Shown here piece after piece: positions 9,341 through 18,499 of a stretch of DNA of 64,000 nucleotides. The notes under the pieces were generated by a model. That model saw nothing but the letters and a program-made list of their open reading frames with translations. It was not told the DNA's origin and made no database searches. The position numbers and the translations under genes are program-made. Source of the DNA: Pseudozobellia sp. WGM2 (GTDB taxonomy: Bacteria; Bacteroidota; Bacteroidia; Flavobacteriales; Flavobacteriaceae); contig NZ_JADNYK010000004.1 in NCBI RefSeq assembly GCF_017810075.1, positions 496,001-560,000 of the forward strand. Reading direction: 5' to 3'. The first letter of the stretch is position 1; the number at the start of each line of letters is the position of its first letter.

Positions 9341-9454
9341 TTATCTATTGAAGTTCCTGTACTGCGCCCATTGGGTTCTCTTACTATTGCTGAACGTTGA
9401 GAAGTACTGTCCTGTTCTTGATTCCGTTGCTGTTCTTGTGATTGTTGCTTTCAT
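9341..9454 (-). CDS. tiny basic protein, paralogue A (37 aa)
   Basis: Translates as MKATITRTATESRTGQYFST then FSNSKRTQWAQYRNFNR. Its first 13 residues differ from those of the product at 9075-9197 at one position only, and the nucleotide identity extends over the start codon and the upstream AATTTTAA-like spacer. This implies a recent tandem duplication of a small gene with its start region. It is the first gene of the tiny cluster, facing the divergent AraC/TPR regulator at 9692. Rich in Thr and Arg, without a secretion signal. Function unknown. Confidence 0.55.
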   Translation of the reverse strand: MKATITRTATESRTGQYFSTFSNSKRTQWAQYRNFNR

Positions 9455-9691
9455 GATCTTAATTTTAAAATGTTCGTAATAATTTTTTTGTTGGTACAAA
9501 GGTGCTGTAGAACATGAAGCAACCCGTATGAGCTATGCAGCTAAGTATGTAAAGTTTCAGGGGCTCGTAAAAACTATGACGCAGAGATGTAAATTATGAC
9601 GCAAAACATGAACTTTCCGTCAAATTGGTGACCTTGGGGATTACGGATAATTGTTAAGATTTTACTTAATTTAGAGCCAGTAAAAAATAAC

Positions 9692-11743
9692 ATGTCAAAT
9701 CCAACGGCCCATAAATCAACCTTTATCGAAGAAGCGGAAGCCCTGATTCTGAATAATTTGACCAATGAGCAATTTGGTGTTTCAGAATTGGCAGATACTA
9801 TGCATATGAGCCGGTCTAACCTGCTCCGGAAAATCAAGAAAGAGACACAACTTTCTGCAAGCCAATTCATTCGTCAAGTTCGTTTGAAAGAGGCTATGGA
9901 GTTGCTAAAGGAAGAATCTTTAACCGTTTCCGAAATCTCGTATCAAGTAGGTTTTGGAAGCACCTCATACTTCATCAAATGTTTTCGAGAACAGTATGGA
10001 CACTCTCCTGGGGAGGTCGGAAAGGGCACCGTCTTGGAGAAAACAGAAAAGGTTCAGACCAACTTTTTAAAGCAATACGGTTGGCCTCTTATGGTTGCAA
10101 TATCCTTAGCAATAATAATTGTGACCGTAATACTGTTCAATAAAAAGGATATTATAAATAAACCGAAAATTGAAAAATCCATTGCCGTATTGCCATTTAA
10201 AAATGAAAGCAGCGATTCCACCAATCTTTATTTTGTAAACGGACTTATGGAATCTGCGCTGAACAACCTTCAGAAAATTGAAGATTTACGTGTTATCAGC
10301 CGAACCTCTGTAGAGAAATACAGAAAAACAGACAAGGGCATCCCGGAAATTGCCGAAGAACTTCATGTGAACTATTTGGTAGAAGGTAGTGGCCAGCGCG
10401 TTGGCAATCAAGTTTTGCTCAACGTTCAATTGATCGAAGCCTCAACTGACACCCCTATTTGGATGGAACAGTACAATCGAGAAATAGAAGATATATTTGG
10501 GTTGCAGAATGATGTGGCGAAGAAAATTGCAGATGCCATTGCAGCTGTAGTTACACCTTCTGAACTAGAGCAAATTGAAAAAAAACCGACCAAAAACCTT
10601 TTAGCCTACGATTACTATCTACAAGCATTAGATCCCTATTATTTACGCACGACAGAAGGCTTGGAAAAGGCTATTCCATTATTTGAAAAGGCCATAGAAC
10701 AAGATCCGGAGTTTGCCTTAGCTTACGCCAACATCGCTATTTCCTACTATCTTCTCGAAATGTCCCAAATCGAGAAACAGTATACCGAAAAGATCAATAA
10801 TTATGCAGACAAGGCCCTACTCTATGATTCAAAATCTGCAGAAAGCTTGGTCGCGAAGGCTTTTTACTATATACAAACAAAGGAATACAAGTTAGCTCTA
10901 CCTCATCTCGATAAGGCTCTTGAGTATAATCCAAATTCATCATTGGCGGTACAAATGCTTGCGGAATTTTATTCTCATATGATTCCCAATACCAATAAAT
11001 ATCTTGAGTACGCGCTAAAAGGCGTTCAGCTCAATATCGCCAGTGATTCCGCCACCCAGAGTTATACATATTTACAGTTAAGTAATGCCCTGTTGCTGTC
11101 AGGTTTTATGGATGAAGCGCTAAAATACGTTGACATGTCTTTAGATTACAGTGCCGAGAACTATTATGCACCTCTTTTAAAGGCATTCGTACTCTTCGCT
11201 AAGGATGGGGATATTGAGCGAACAAGAAATTTAGTAGTAAAAGAATGGAACAAGGATACCACTCGTCTAGACCTATTACAAAATATTGGCAAGTTGTTCT
11301 ATTTAGAGGAAAATTATAAAAAAGCCCATTTTTATTATTCAAAATTTGTAAAAGCGAGGGAGGCAAATGGTCTGGGCATTTATCGGCAGGAAAACGCCAA
11401 AATTGCACAGGTATATAAAAAAATGGGGCTAGACTCCGAGGCTGAGAAACTTTTTAGAGATTTTTCAGAATACTGTAAAGAAGATAAGTCTTCTTACCAA
11501 AGTATTAATCTGGTTTGGAAATATGCCTATGAAGGGAAAATTAATGAGGCCATCGAGCAACTCCGAATATTTTCAGAAATAGAGAATTATATTTATTGGT
11601 TTTTGTTAATTGAAAATGAACCCCTAATTAAACCATTGAATGAACATCCGGAATTTGAGCCCATTATACAAAAGATTATTGACCGGTTCTGGAAAAATCA
11701 GGCGAATCTAAAAAAGTCTTTAGAGCAGAAAGGCCTCATTTAA
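9692..11743 (+). CDS. AraC-type HTH, single TM, TPR sensor-regulator
   Basis: A one-protein regulator. An N-terminal AraC-type double helix-turn-helix (about residues 20-108, with FGVSELADTMHMSRSNLLRK and the signature VGFGSTSYFIKCFREQYGHSP) is followed by one TM (131-149, WPLMVAISLAIIIVTVILF). Next comes an extracytoplasmic domain opening SIAVLPFKNESSDSTN, like the FlgO/TolB-like domain common next to cyclases and regulators, then several TPR repeats to residue 683. It would bind DNA at the membrane and sense an outside cue. Divergent orientation from the tiny-ORF, ankyrin and acyltransferase run suggests these as targets, which is inference. Confidence 0.85.
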   Translation: MSNPTAHKSTFIEEAEALILNNLTNEQFGVSELADTMHMSRSNLLRKIKKETQLSASQFIRQVRLKEAMELLKEESLTVSEISYQVGFGSTSYFIKCFREQYGHSPGEVGKGTVLEKTEKVQTNFLKQYGWPLMVAISLAIIIVTVILFNKKDIINKPKIEKSIAVLPFKNESSDSTNLYFVNGLMESALNNLQKIEDLRVISRTSVEKYRKTDKGIPEIAEELHVNYLVEGSGQRVGNQVLLNVQLIEASTDTPIWMEQYNREIEDIFGLQNDVAKKIADAIAAVVTPSELEQIEKKPTKNLLAYDYYLQALDPYYLRTTEGLEKAIPLFEKAIEQDPEFALAYANIAISYYLLEMSQIEKQYTEKINNYADKALLYDSKSAESLVAKAFYYIQTKEYKLALPHLDKALEYNPNSSLAVQMLAEFYSHMIPNTNKYLEYALKGVQLNIASDSATQSYTYLQLSNALLLSGFMDEALKYVDMSLDYSAENYYAPLLKAFVLFAKDGDIERTRNLVVKEWNKDTTRLDLLQNIGKLFYLEENYKKAHFYYSKFVKAREANGLGIYRQENAKIAQVYKKMGLDSEAEKLFRDFSEYCKEDKSSYQSINLVWKYAYEGKINEAIEQLRIFSEIENYIYWFLLIENEPLIKPLNEHPEFEPIIQKIIDRFWKNQANLKKSLEQKGLI

Positions 11744-11937
11744 AGTAAGTCAGATTTTTCAATTTACAATAGACTTAGCAACACTGGTCATCAAGTTTAT
11801 CATCATTGAAAACATACAGACTATCGATCGACCATACTATGATAGTATCTCCAAGAATTGAGTGTTATAAGTATTGAACGACCTGTTGACTTTTTAAGAG
11901 GATTAAATACTGAAACAGTAAGTACTTGGAGAAGGGC

Positions 11938-11976
11938 TAAAAAAATAAACCCTGACAATCTAAAAGATTATCAGGG
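11938..11976 (-). terminator. Rho-independent terminator of a former tRNA gene
   Basis: On the minus strand CCCTGATAATC and GATTGTCAGGG form an 11-bp stem with one wobble pair and a 5-nt loop. A T-rich tail, GTTTATTTTTTT, follows. It lies directly after the tRNA-Pro 3' fragment, the usual layout for a tRNA transcript end. Confidence 0.75.
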
Positions 11977-11990
11977 TTCGAATACTAAAG

Positions 11991-12010
11991 TCGGGGTGGC
12001 AGAGTTAGAA
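11991..12010 (-). other. 3' end remnant of tRNA-Pro, candidate attachment site
   Basis: Read on the minus strand, TTCTAACTCTGCCACCCCGA is close to the T-loop, T-stem and acceptor 3' strand of a bacterial tRNA-Pro (TTCGAATCCTGCCACCCCGA from memory, three differences). Upstream of the T-loop the sequence no longer pairs, so the tRNA identity stops abruptly here. A terminator hairpin follows, as behind a real tRNA. This is the usual scar left when an element inserts into a tRNA 3' end. The intact tRNA and the other repeat would lie beyond the right edge. Confidence 0.55.
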
Positions 12011-12196
12011 CCCCTACCCTATTCCATTAATAACCAACTTGTTATGATCAATTTTTCAATATAGGTAACCGAAAAGGTCTCCCTAAAAGGCTTTTTGAAG
12101 CTTTCATATCTTAAAAATAAGAAAAGAGTATCAAAACGATATGAATCTATTTGAATTTTACAAAACTTATGTTTAGAGCTCAATTTAGACAACAAC

Positions 12197-13126
12197 CTAA
12201 GCATCCCAATCCTTATCCCTAATTTCCCCAGTTTGATAAAACTGCCTCACAAGTTTAATGTACTCAATAAAATCTTTGTTTTCATCTGCTAACCTGTTAG
12301 CGGTATTCCAATCAATTTCTAGTTTTTCTTTGGCAGGAATAATGATCTGACTTTCGGAAGGATTTTCTATATCTAATTGGATAAAGCCTATTCCATGTAA
12401 ACTAGACAACATTCTTAGTTCTTTTAAAGTCTCTGCTCCCTCAATCTCACTTGCTACCAAATAACCAAAATTTGACCAAGATGAATTACTAACTGTCTGA
12501 AAAAATACCTCTCTAATGTTTGAACGATTGACCAATATTTTCACTTCAAAAGACCAAAGTTTGGTTCTTTTATCTGCATACTGACCTACACAATCTTTAA
12601 TTTCCCTATTCCAATCTTGGCTTAAATCCTCCATACCTACCAAATCGGGATAAAGCCATTTATTTCCTTTTGGTCCATGAGAGTTCTTTGACCGCTTCTC
12701 GTCAATACGCTTACTATAAACTTCTAATTCAGACCATAGAAAATCACTAAGCATTGGGTACAGGTCATGCTCCTTGATTGAAGTAACACCTGATTCATTA
12801 GTACTAATTGTTTCAGCTCTTTCAATTTCGGCACTATCAGATGACTCGGTAAAGTAATATTTGCGGGGTCGTCCTTCGGTAGTCTTTATTTCAGGATACT
12901 TTTTTTGAAGGCGTGGACGTTGAGAACTTATTTCGGCAATTACTTGTTGAATAACCGCATCATCATCTTTTAGAGGAATTACAGTAGCTTTGGAGCGACT
13001 CTTTTTTCTTTGGATATAATCTGGATAGGTTTCAAATATCCAGGTAGCAATTTCGCGCGCCGTATAACGTTTTTCAGGACTCTCTTTCAAAAAGTCGAGC
13101 ACCTTATTTCCTAGATTGAATGCCAT
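12197..13126 (-). CDS. HTH plus nuclease-like protein, COG2958/HrgA type
   Basis: N-terminal winged-helix domain (residues 5-90, YTAREIATWIFETYPDYI). A C-terminal domain has features of the PD-(D/E)xK fold: YPDLVG with Asp161 and WSFEVKI with Glu194 and Lys196, about 33 residues apart. I recall such proteins as COG2958, found with restriction systems. It is the last gene of the six-gene minus-strand operon and overlaps the DUF2779 gene by 23 nt. It could be a restriction accessory nuclease or a regulator; catalysis is inferred from motifs only. Confidence 0.65.
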   Translation of the reverse strand: MAFNLGNKVLDFLKESPEKRYTAREIATWIFETYPDYIQRKKSRSKATVIPLKDDDAVIQQVIAEISSQRPRLQKKYPEIKTTEGRPRKYYFTESSDSAEIERAETISTNESGVTSIKEHDLYPMLSDFLWSELEVYSKRIDEKRSKNSHGPKGNKWLYPDLVGMEDLSQDWNREIKDCVGQYADKRTKLWSFEVKILVNRSNIREVFFQTVSNSSWSNFGYLVASEIEGAETLKELRMLSSLHGIGFIQLDIENPSESQIIIPAKEKLEIDWNTANRLADENKDFIEYIKLVRQFYQTGEIRDKDWDA

Positions 13127-14615
13127 GTTGAATCTTTCTTTTTTTTGTTGTTTCTTTCAGCTTTTTAAATAGCATTACCATTGCCCAAGTGTCTAATTTA
13201 CAATATTCCAAAAGCGCAGCTCTTACCTGTGCTTTATCCTCTTTGAAATTCTTATCCAATACCATTCGTCCCCAAAGGTCTAATGCCATAGTACCGTTTT
13301 GAACCCCTAAGTCATCATAGGATAATTCGGGTAATAAGACAGGTAAAACTTTTTTGATTGAGGTAGAGCCATGAAAACGATAATCTACATATTCTGATTT
13401 AAAAATATCCTCCAAATCAAACATGTTCGAGTTCATGAACTCTAAATACTCCTGATATTGAGGCAACCATTCAATCATATCCTTATTACGCCCCATCTCA
13501 AAGCTCTTATGCCACGAAATGAATGTTCCTATCGTTCCTGTACTATCTGACATAAATTGAACCATCTGAGTTGGTATTTCTAATTCATGAGCTAGAAACT
13601 CAAAATGCTCTATTGAACCATCGGACTGTATCGTATGTATAGATACCTGAAAGGGAATATGCTGATGCGGTCTTACGCCGTCAATCTTGGGAACAGCACT
13701 TGCATAAGTTTCATAATCGATAAAATGAAGCGGGAATTCTAACGATGATAGAATCTTAGCTATTCTCGCCTTTTCAATTATTGGTTTTCTATGACGAAAG
13801 GATTCAATCTGCAATTCCTGTTTGGCATTCAACTTAAAATTATTAGGGATTTCTCCAATGCTCAAAACACCTTCGTTATTTAAATCTTGAATTTTATTAG
13901 CTCTAATATTACCTATCTCATAAATACTGAATTCTGGTATTTCAGTATTAAAAAATGAAAAGCTATCGCAATGATTGGAACGTGTATTTAACCTGCATGA
14001 ACATTGTGAAGTATCTATCGATTTTTGATTGATATAGTGCGCTGCTTGTTCAATCTCTATAGAAACTTCCGAATACAGCCCCCTAATCTTTTCAGTTACA
14101 TCTTCAATATTTAATAATTGTTCAAGGTCTATTTCACCATTGCGGACATATTCCTTGTTTAAGTGAATAATGGACACATTCGATACACTCAATCCATTCT
14201 GCTCTAAGACATATTTTTGAAAACAAGCATCTTTTAAATGGTTGTGCTTTTTGTCCGTTTTAACACTAGTCGATGATTTAACTTCATATAAGTGCCAGGT
14301 ATTATTTGGCAGATGTTCTAAAATATCAACACGAGCAAACACACCTATATTTGTTTCAAAAGCAGCTTGAAAAAAGCACAAGCCACCATTCTGTAATATT
14401 TTTTGAGTGTCTTTGGGTGTGCCAAATTCTGGAAGTTCAATACCATGAGGGAAGAGTTTCTGAGCTTGTTCTTCCACCTCATATCCTTCTTCAATAAGTT
14501 TTTGAAGAAAAAGTGAAAACTCACCATTTGGATAATCATCCGGTTGGTTTTTCAAAAGCCATAAAGATTCAAGACAGTTTAGATATTGTATGAAGTCCGT
14601 CTTAGTTAACATCAT
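13104..14615 (-). CDS. DUF2779 protein: Cas4-like nuclease fused to DnaQ-like exonuclease
   Basis: Two nuclease-like halves. Residues 1-220 resemble Cas4/PD-(D/E)xK enzymes: VFARVDILE (Asp97) and HLYEVKSST (Glu111, Lys113), with Cys14 and Cys205, Cys207, Cys216 placed like the Cys set that holds an iron-sulfur cluster. Residues from about 290 form the DUF2779 domain: LHFIDYETYAS carries a DxE pair (Asp300, Glu302) and ALLEYCKLDTWAM looks like the last exonuclease motif of the DnaQ/RNase H class. The start overlaps the DUF4391 stop by 4 nt. Probably acts on DNA ends in the restriction operon; the substrate is unknown. Confidence 0.75.
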   Translation of the reverse strand: MMLTKTDFIQYLNCLESLWLLKNQPDDYPNGEFSLFLQKLIEEGYEVEEQAQKLFPHGIELPEFGTPKDTQKILQNGGLCFFQAAFETNIGVFARVDILEHLPNNTWHLYEVKSSTSVKTDKKHNHLKDACFQKYVLEQNGLSVSNVSIIHLNKEYVRNGEIDLEQLLNIEDVTEKIRGLYSEVSIEIEQAAHYINQKSIDTSQCSCRLNTRSNHCDSFSFFNTEIPEFSIYEIGNIRANKIQDLNNEGVLSIGEIPNNFKLNAKQELQIESFRHRKPIIEKARIAKILSSLEFPLHFIDYETYASAVPKIDGVRPHQHIPFQVSIHTIQSDGSIEHFEFLAHELEIPTQMVQFMSDSTGTIGTFISWHKSFEMGRNKDMIEWLPQYQEYLEFMNSNMFDLEDIFKSEYVDYRFHGSTSIKKVLPVLLPELSYDDLGVQNGTMALDLWGRMVLDKNFKEDKAQVRAALLEYCKLDTWAMVMLFKKLKETTKKRKIQHGIQSRK

Positions 14616-15268
14616 AACTTATCATTTAAGCTTAAAAGCTCTTGTTTTTTAATGTTCAACTCGGTATTCAATTCAACTTTTTTATTGAACTGTTTCATCT
14701 TAGAAAGTGCCGCCTTTAATCTCAGTATTTCTTTTTCTACTGTATCTATCTGCTTTTCATACTCGACTATCTTTTTTAGAGATTTTTTTCTCAAATCAGG
14801 TTTACCTGATAATTGCACACAAAAATCCTTGAAAACGTAATCCAGATTTTTCTTTAGATTAAGGCAGAATTTTTTCTTTTCAGGATTGAACCAATTTGTT
14901 TTAAACGTCCAGTCAATTACGGAGTTATCCTCATTAAGTGGATTTGGGTGTTTAGTAGAAGACGAGAGATATGCCTCGCTATTAAACCTCATCAAAAAAA
15001 TAATTGGATACGGAATTGATTTATCAATGGTATCTAATACAACTTTAATGTTTGACTTCGATTTAAGTTCAATTTCGAATATTTGAATTTCTTGAATTTC
15101 CTTAGTCTCTAAGTTAGTTGTCTTTCTTGAAAGTTTATTAACCCAAGTAATTCGCCCAACTTTATCAACAAAAAGTTTCTTTTGCTTTGCAGTAGTATAA
15201 GAGTCGAATGCATTTTTAGGAACAATCTTATTTACCTGCGTGCTTATGGGAAGATTGAAATAACCCAT
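14612..15268 (-). CDS. DUF4391 family protein
   Basis: 218-residue protein matching my memory of DUF4391, a family that accompanies SNF2-type helicases and type III-like restriction genes. The start MGYFNLPISTQVNKIVPKNA and the central FEIELKSKSNIKVVLDTIDK are typical. A charged coiled coil fills about residues 165-218 and suggests oligomerisation or a partner interface. The start codon overlaps the helicase stop by 1 nt and the stop overlaps the DUF2779 start by 4 nt, so it is translationally coupled both ways. Biochemical role unknown. Confidence 0.8.
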   Translation of the reverse strand: MGYFNLPISTQVNKIVPKNAFDSYTTAKQKKLFVDKVGRITWVNKLSRKTTNLETKEIQEIQIFEIELKSKSNIKVVLDTIDKSIPYPIIFLMRFNSEAYLSSSTKHPNPLNEDNSVIDWTFKTNWFNPEKKKFCLNLKKNLDYVFKDFCVQLSGKPDLRKKSLKKIVEYEKQIDTVEKEILRLKAALSKMKQFNKKVELNTELNIKKQELLSLNDKL

Positions 15269-18200
15269 TATCGGACAATTAAGAATGAAATTAGCTTAAA
15301 GTCTTCTATACCCTTTATTTTATCTTGTAATGCCGTTGTACCTCCCGATTTAAAGAGGCTTAAAACTTCTTTTTCTTCTTCAACCCTCAGAATACTTCCG
15401 ATACTCTTTTTCAATAGTAAGGAGTACTCTTTCATATCGTGATACTCATCTGTCTCCTCACTTAATTCTTGGCATAAATCGGCAATCGGTTCATGTATTC
15501 CTTTACAAAGCATTCTAACAGCATCCAAGATTTTCTTAGAATCTACATGGTTTAAAAGTAATTCCCCTGAGTTTTTGATGTAAACCATATAATAGGGATG
15601 AAGCCTATTGAGTCTATCGATATTTACGCCTGAATTCAAATTTTTCAGAATATAGATTACACCCTGTTCAAGTATAGGGGTAGACTTGACCACCGTATGA
15701 AGTCCCTCCGGTATATCTTTCAATTCCCCGTAAACTTTAATTAAATTGGTTAAATCAACTCTAAAATCATTCAAACCAAGGTCGGTAATACTGACCCCTT
15801 CCCTTAAATCCTCTAGGTCAATAACTTCTTCCTGTAATTTTTGCAGTTGAATCTTCCGATAATCCAAATCTTTTTCGTCGGTGTTGAGAATGTTATCATC
15901 CCCTGTACTCGCCATGTTGCTGATTAACATTTTACTTTCGACACGCTGTTTTAGATTGATATAATTATCTAGTGTTATATCTGGCCAGAAATTAACCATT
16001 GTAATACTGTCATTTTTAGAACCTATACGGTCGATACGCCCAAAGCGCTGAATAATCCGAACGGGATTCCAATGGATATCGTAATTAATCAAGTAGTCGC
16101 AATCTTGAAGATTTTGCCCTTCAGAAATACAATCTGTTGCTATGAGTAAATCTATAGATTCCTTTATTTGAGGATAGAGTTGGTTCTTATCTTTAGACAA
16201 AGGCGAAAAACAAGATAAGATGGCATTCAAATCTGGTGGGATTTTCTTGGTGTTGCTGATTTTTCTTGAACCAGTAACCAACGCGGTATTCAATTCGTAT
16301 TTATCTTTGAGATGCTTGCTCAAATGCTCGTTAAGATAATTTGCAGTGTCGGCAAACGCAGTGAACACAATTGCCTTCTTGTTGTCTTTATTAAAAGGCT
16401 CTTTAATTTTGGCATCCAATAATGCGACCAGCTTTTGAAGTTTGGTGTCTTTTTCACCACGAATATCTACAATACTGCTCCATAGACTCCTCAGGATTAG
16501 CAAATCTTCATTTAGGTCTTCACGCCATTTTGTAGCGTCCATATCACTAATGTGAACCTTGATTTTTTTACCGATAACACTTTCTTCATCGCCCCAATCA
16601 GCTTCCCAATCAAAGTTTTCATCATCAAGTTTTGCTTGTAGTCCCTCATATTTTCCAGAGCTACCCTTATCAATGATTTTAACAGCGTTCTCTATTTGTG
16701 AAATCACCCCTTCTAAGGTTATTCTAAAAGAATCTACTGAACTTTCTAGACGCTTTAAAAGATTTATCCGCATCAAAATGCGCAAACTTTTTTCACGGTC
16801 AATCTGCGTTAATCTCCCAGATTTAACAGTTTTATCATATAAATCCGCATAGAGCTGCATCTTGCTCGGAAGAATATAATTTAAGGGGGTATAAATAGAT
16901 AAGTTAAGTAATGTCAGCTTCTCGGCTATATCTACATAAGTAACATCCATTGAGTCCGTTAAAGGGCTTTGTATGGATACGGGCTTGTTACGTTCAGGAA
17001 ACTTCCCAATTGCGGAAGTATCATAGTATGTTGTGATATGTTTTCGAGAACGAGCTATTGTCAGGGAATCTAAAATTTCAAAGAAATCAAAATCCAGCAT
17101 CTCCAACAAAGCATCGGTAGTTCGCTCGGCGGTGTCGTACTTGCTCCAAATGTTGAATGCGGTTTGCGCTCTTTTAAAAACTAAATCTATCCCCTTATCG
17201 GTTTCTAGCTTTTCGTCGATATTTACCGCTTCTCCCTCATAAGCCAATGCCAATTGATTTTTCAAATCGTTGAAACGATTATTTACAGGGGTAGCTGAAA
17301 GCATCATTACCTTAGTCTCAATGCCTTCTTGAATAACTTTTCGAAGTAGTTTTTGGTATCTATTTTCTTTACCTACAACCGTATTGTTATTTCTAAAATT
17401 ATGAGATTCATCAATAACAATAAGCCCATAATTGCCCCAATTAACGGATTCTAGATTTCGCCCGTTACTCGTTCCTCTGTCTCTAGATAAGTCAGTATGA
17501 AACAATACGTCATACCGAAACCTATCTTTTGCCAGAATGTTGTTCTTATCATTATGGCGATAGGTATTCCAATTCGCTTCAAGCTTCTTGGGACACAGTA
17601 CAAGTACATCCTTGTTCCGCATCTCGTAATATTTGATGACTCCAAGAGCAGAGAAGGTCTTACCTAAACCAACACTATCAGCGAGAATGCAGCCCTTATA
17701 TTTTTCTAACTTGTTTATCGCCCCAATAACCGCGTCTTGTTGAAAATTATAAAGCTTGCTCCAAACTACAGATTCTTTAAAACCTATCTGGTCATTGGGT
17801 AGATTATCAATAGAAAGGTCGTCTAAGAAATCGTTGAAGATATTGTAGAGTGTTATGAAGTAGATAAATTCAGGGCTATTCTCTTTATAGGCACTTTCAA
17901 AATAGTCCTGCACCTTTTCAGTTACATCCTTTAAGTATTCTTCATTTTCCCAAACCTCGTCAAACCAATTTATATAAGCCTTGCTATCAGGAAAATTGGT
18001 TTTTTGAATTAGCGTTGGAAAACCTTTTTTTTGGGTAATACCCAAATCAGAAGATGTGAAACTGCTAATGTTGGAATAAGCATACTCTTTATCCTCTTTG
18101 TTCTTAATATGAATCATCCCGTTCAATGGAAGATTACTCTGCTTATTAGATTTGAAAGTCACCTTATCCCTAACCCATTTAGAACACTCTTTGGCGATTG

Positions 18201-18495
18201 CCCGCTGGTTCAATTGGTTCATCAACCGTAATTCAAACTCACCTCCACATAATTCGGATTCCTTATAAATATGTGGTATATAAAACTTTCTGTCTTGCTT
18301 TTGAAACTCTTGGTCGATAAAGGTAGGGGAAGAAAAAATAAACCGTAATTCGTCTATCTTACCTAGCTCTTTTTTTAATGCTTCAAATGCATAGATAGAG
18401 AAAGAAGCGGCTGCGATACTCAACTTGCATCCCTTGCCGATACTTTCTTTTAAATCGTCACCTAGACGGTTATTTACATTATCTATTAAATTCAT
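15268..18495 (-). CDS. SNF2-type helicase with N-terminal PLD-like domain
   Basis: 1075-residue superfamily 2 ATPase, likely a double-stranded DNA translocase. An N-terminal phospholipase-D-like region (residues 1-160, with a degenerate HxK at 129-131 and SSFTSSDLG) precedes the motor. The motor shows Walker A ADSVGLGKT (272-280), motif II IDESHNFRN and motif III LSATPVNNR. The C-terminal lobe has ATDCISEGQNLQ and the arginine-finger block QRFGRIDRIG. Such helicases recur in defence islands. The gene starts 4 nt after the Res stop. DISARM also pairs a helicase with PLD, but its other components are absent here. Confidence 0.85.
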   Translation of the reverse strand: MNLIDNVNNRLGDDLKESIGKGCKLSIAAASFSIYAFEALKKELGKIDELRFIFSSPTFIDQEFQKQDRKFYIPHIYKESELCGGEFELRLMNQLNQRAIAKECSKWVRDKVTFKSNKQSNLPLNGMIHIKNKEDKEYAYSNISSFTSSDLGITQKKGFPTLIQKTNFPDSKAYINWFDEVWENEEYLKDVTEKVQDYFESAYKENSPEFIYFITLYNIFNDFLDDLSIDNLPNDQIGFKESVVWSKLYNFQQDAVIGAINKLEKYKGCILADSVGLGKTFSALGVIKYYEMRNKDVLVLCPKKLEANWNTYRHNDKNNILAKDRFRYDVLFHTDLSRDRGTSNGRNLESVNWGNYGLIVIDESHNFRNNNTVVGKENRYQKLLRKVIQEGIETKVMMLSATPVNNRFNDLKNQLALAYEGEAVNIDEKLETDKGIDLVFKRAQTAFNIWSKYDTAERTTDALLEMLDFDFFEILDSLTIARSRKHITTYYDTSAIGKFPERNKPVSIQSPLTDSMDVTYVDIAEKLTLLNLSIYTPLNYILPSKMQLYADLYDKTVKSGRLTQIDREKSLRILMRINLLKRLESSVDSFRITLEGVISQIENAVKIIDKGSSGKYEGLQAKLDDENFDWEADWGDEESVIGKKIKVHISDMDATKWREDLNEDLLILRSLWSSIVDIRGEKDTKLQKLVALLDAKIKEPFNKDNKKAIVFTAFADTANYLNEHLSKHLKDKYELNTALVTGSRKISNTKKIPPDLNAILSCFSPLSKDKNQLYPQIKESIDLLIATDCISEGQNLQDCDYLINYDIHWNPVRIIQRFGRIDRIGSKNDSITMVNFWPDITLDNYINLKQRVESKMLISNMASTGDDNILNTDEKDLDYRKIQLQKLQEEVIDLEDLREGVSITDLGLNDFRVDLTNLIKVYGELKDIPEGLHTVVKSTPILEQGVIYILKNLNSGVNIDRLNRLHPYYMVYIKNSGELLLNHVDSKKILDAVRMLCKGIHEPIADLCQELSEETDEYHDMKEYSLLLKKSIGSILRVEEEKEVLSLFKSGGTTALQDKIKGIEDFKLISFLIVR

Positions 18496-18499
18496 TTAA

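Larger units (their letters stand above)
11744..12196. other. junction region between core genes and inserted element
   Basis: No convincing gene. The stretch contains the tRNA-Pro 3' remnant and its terminator described separately. To the right of the remnant a 61-codon minus-strand frame (12019-12204) is open and overlaps the COG2958 stop by 8 nt, but nothing else supports it. Confidence 0.5.

Noticed and set aside
11858-12064. 68-codon plus-strand frame across the tRNA fragment
   Set aside because: Its translation includes the antisense of a tRNA 3' end and its terminator (the familiar VGVAELEP-type artefact), so it is not a gene.
12019-12204. 61-codon minus-strand frame overlapping the end of the COG2958 gene by 8 nt
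   Set aside because: No family, motif or codon signal; it lies exactly between the operon end and the tRNA remnant and could be chance. It is left open, not listed as a gene.
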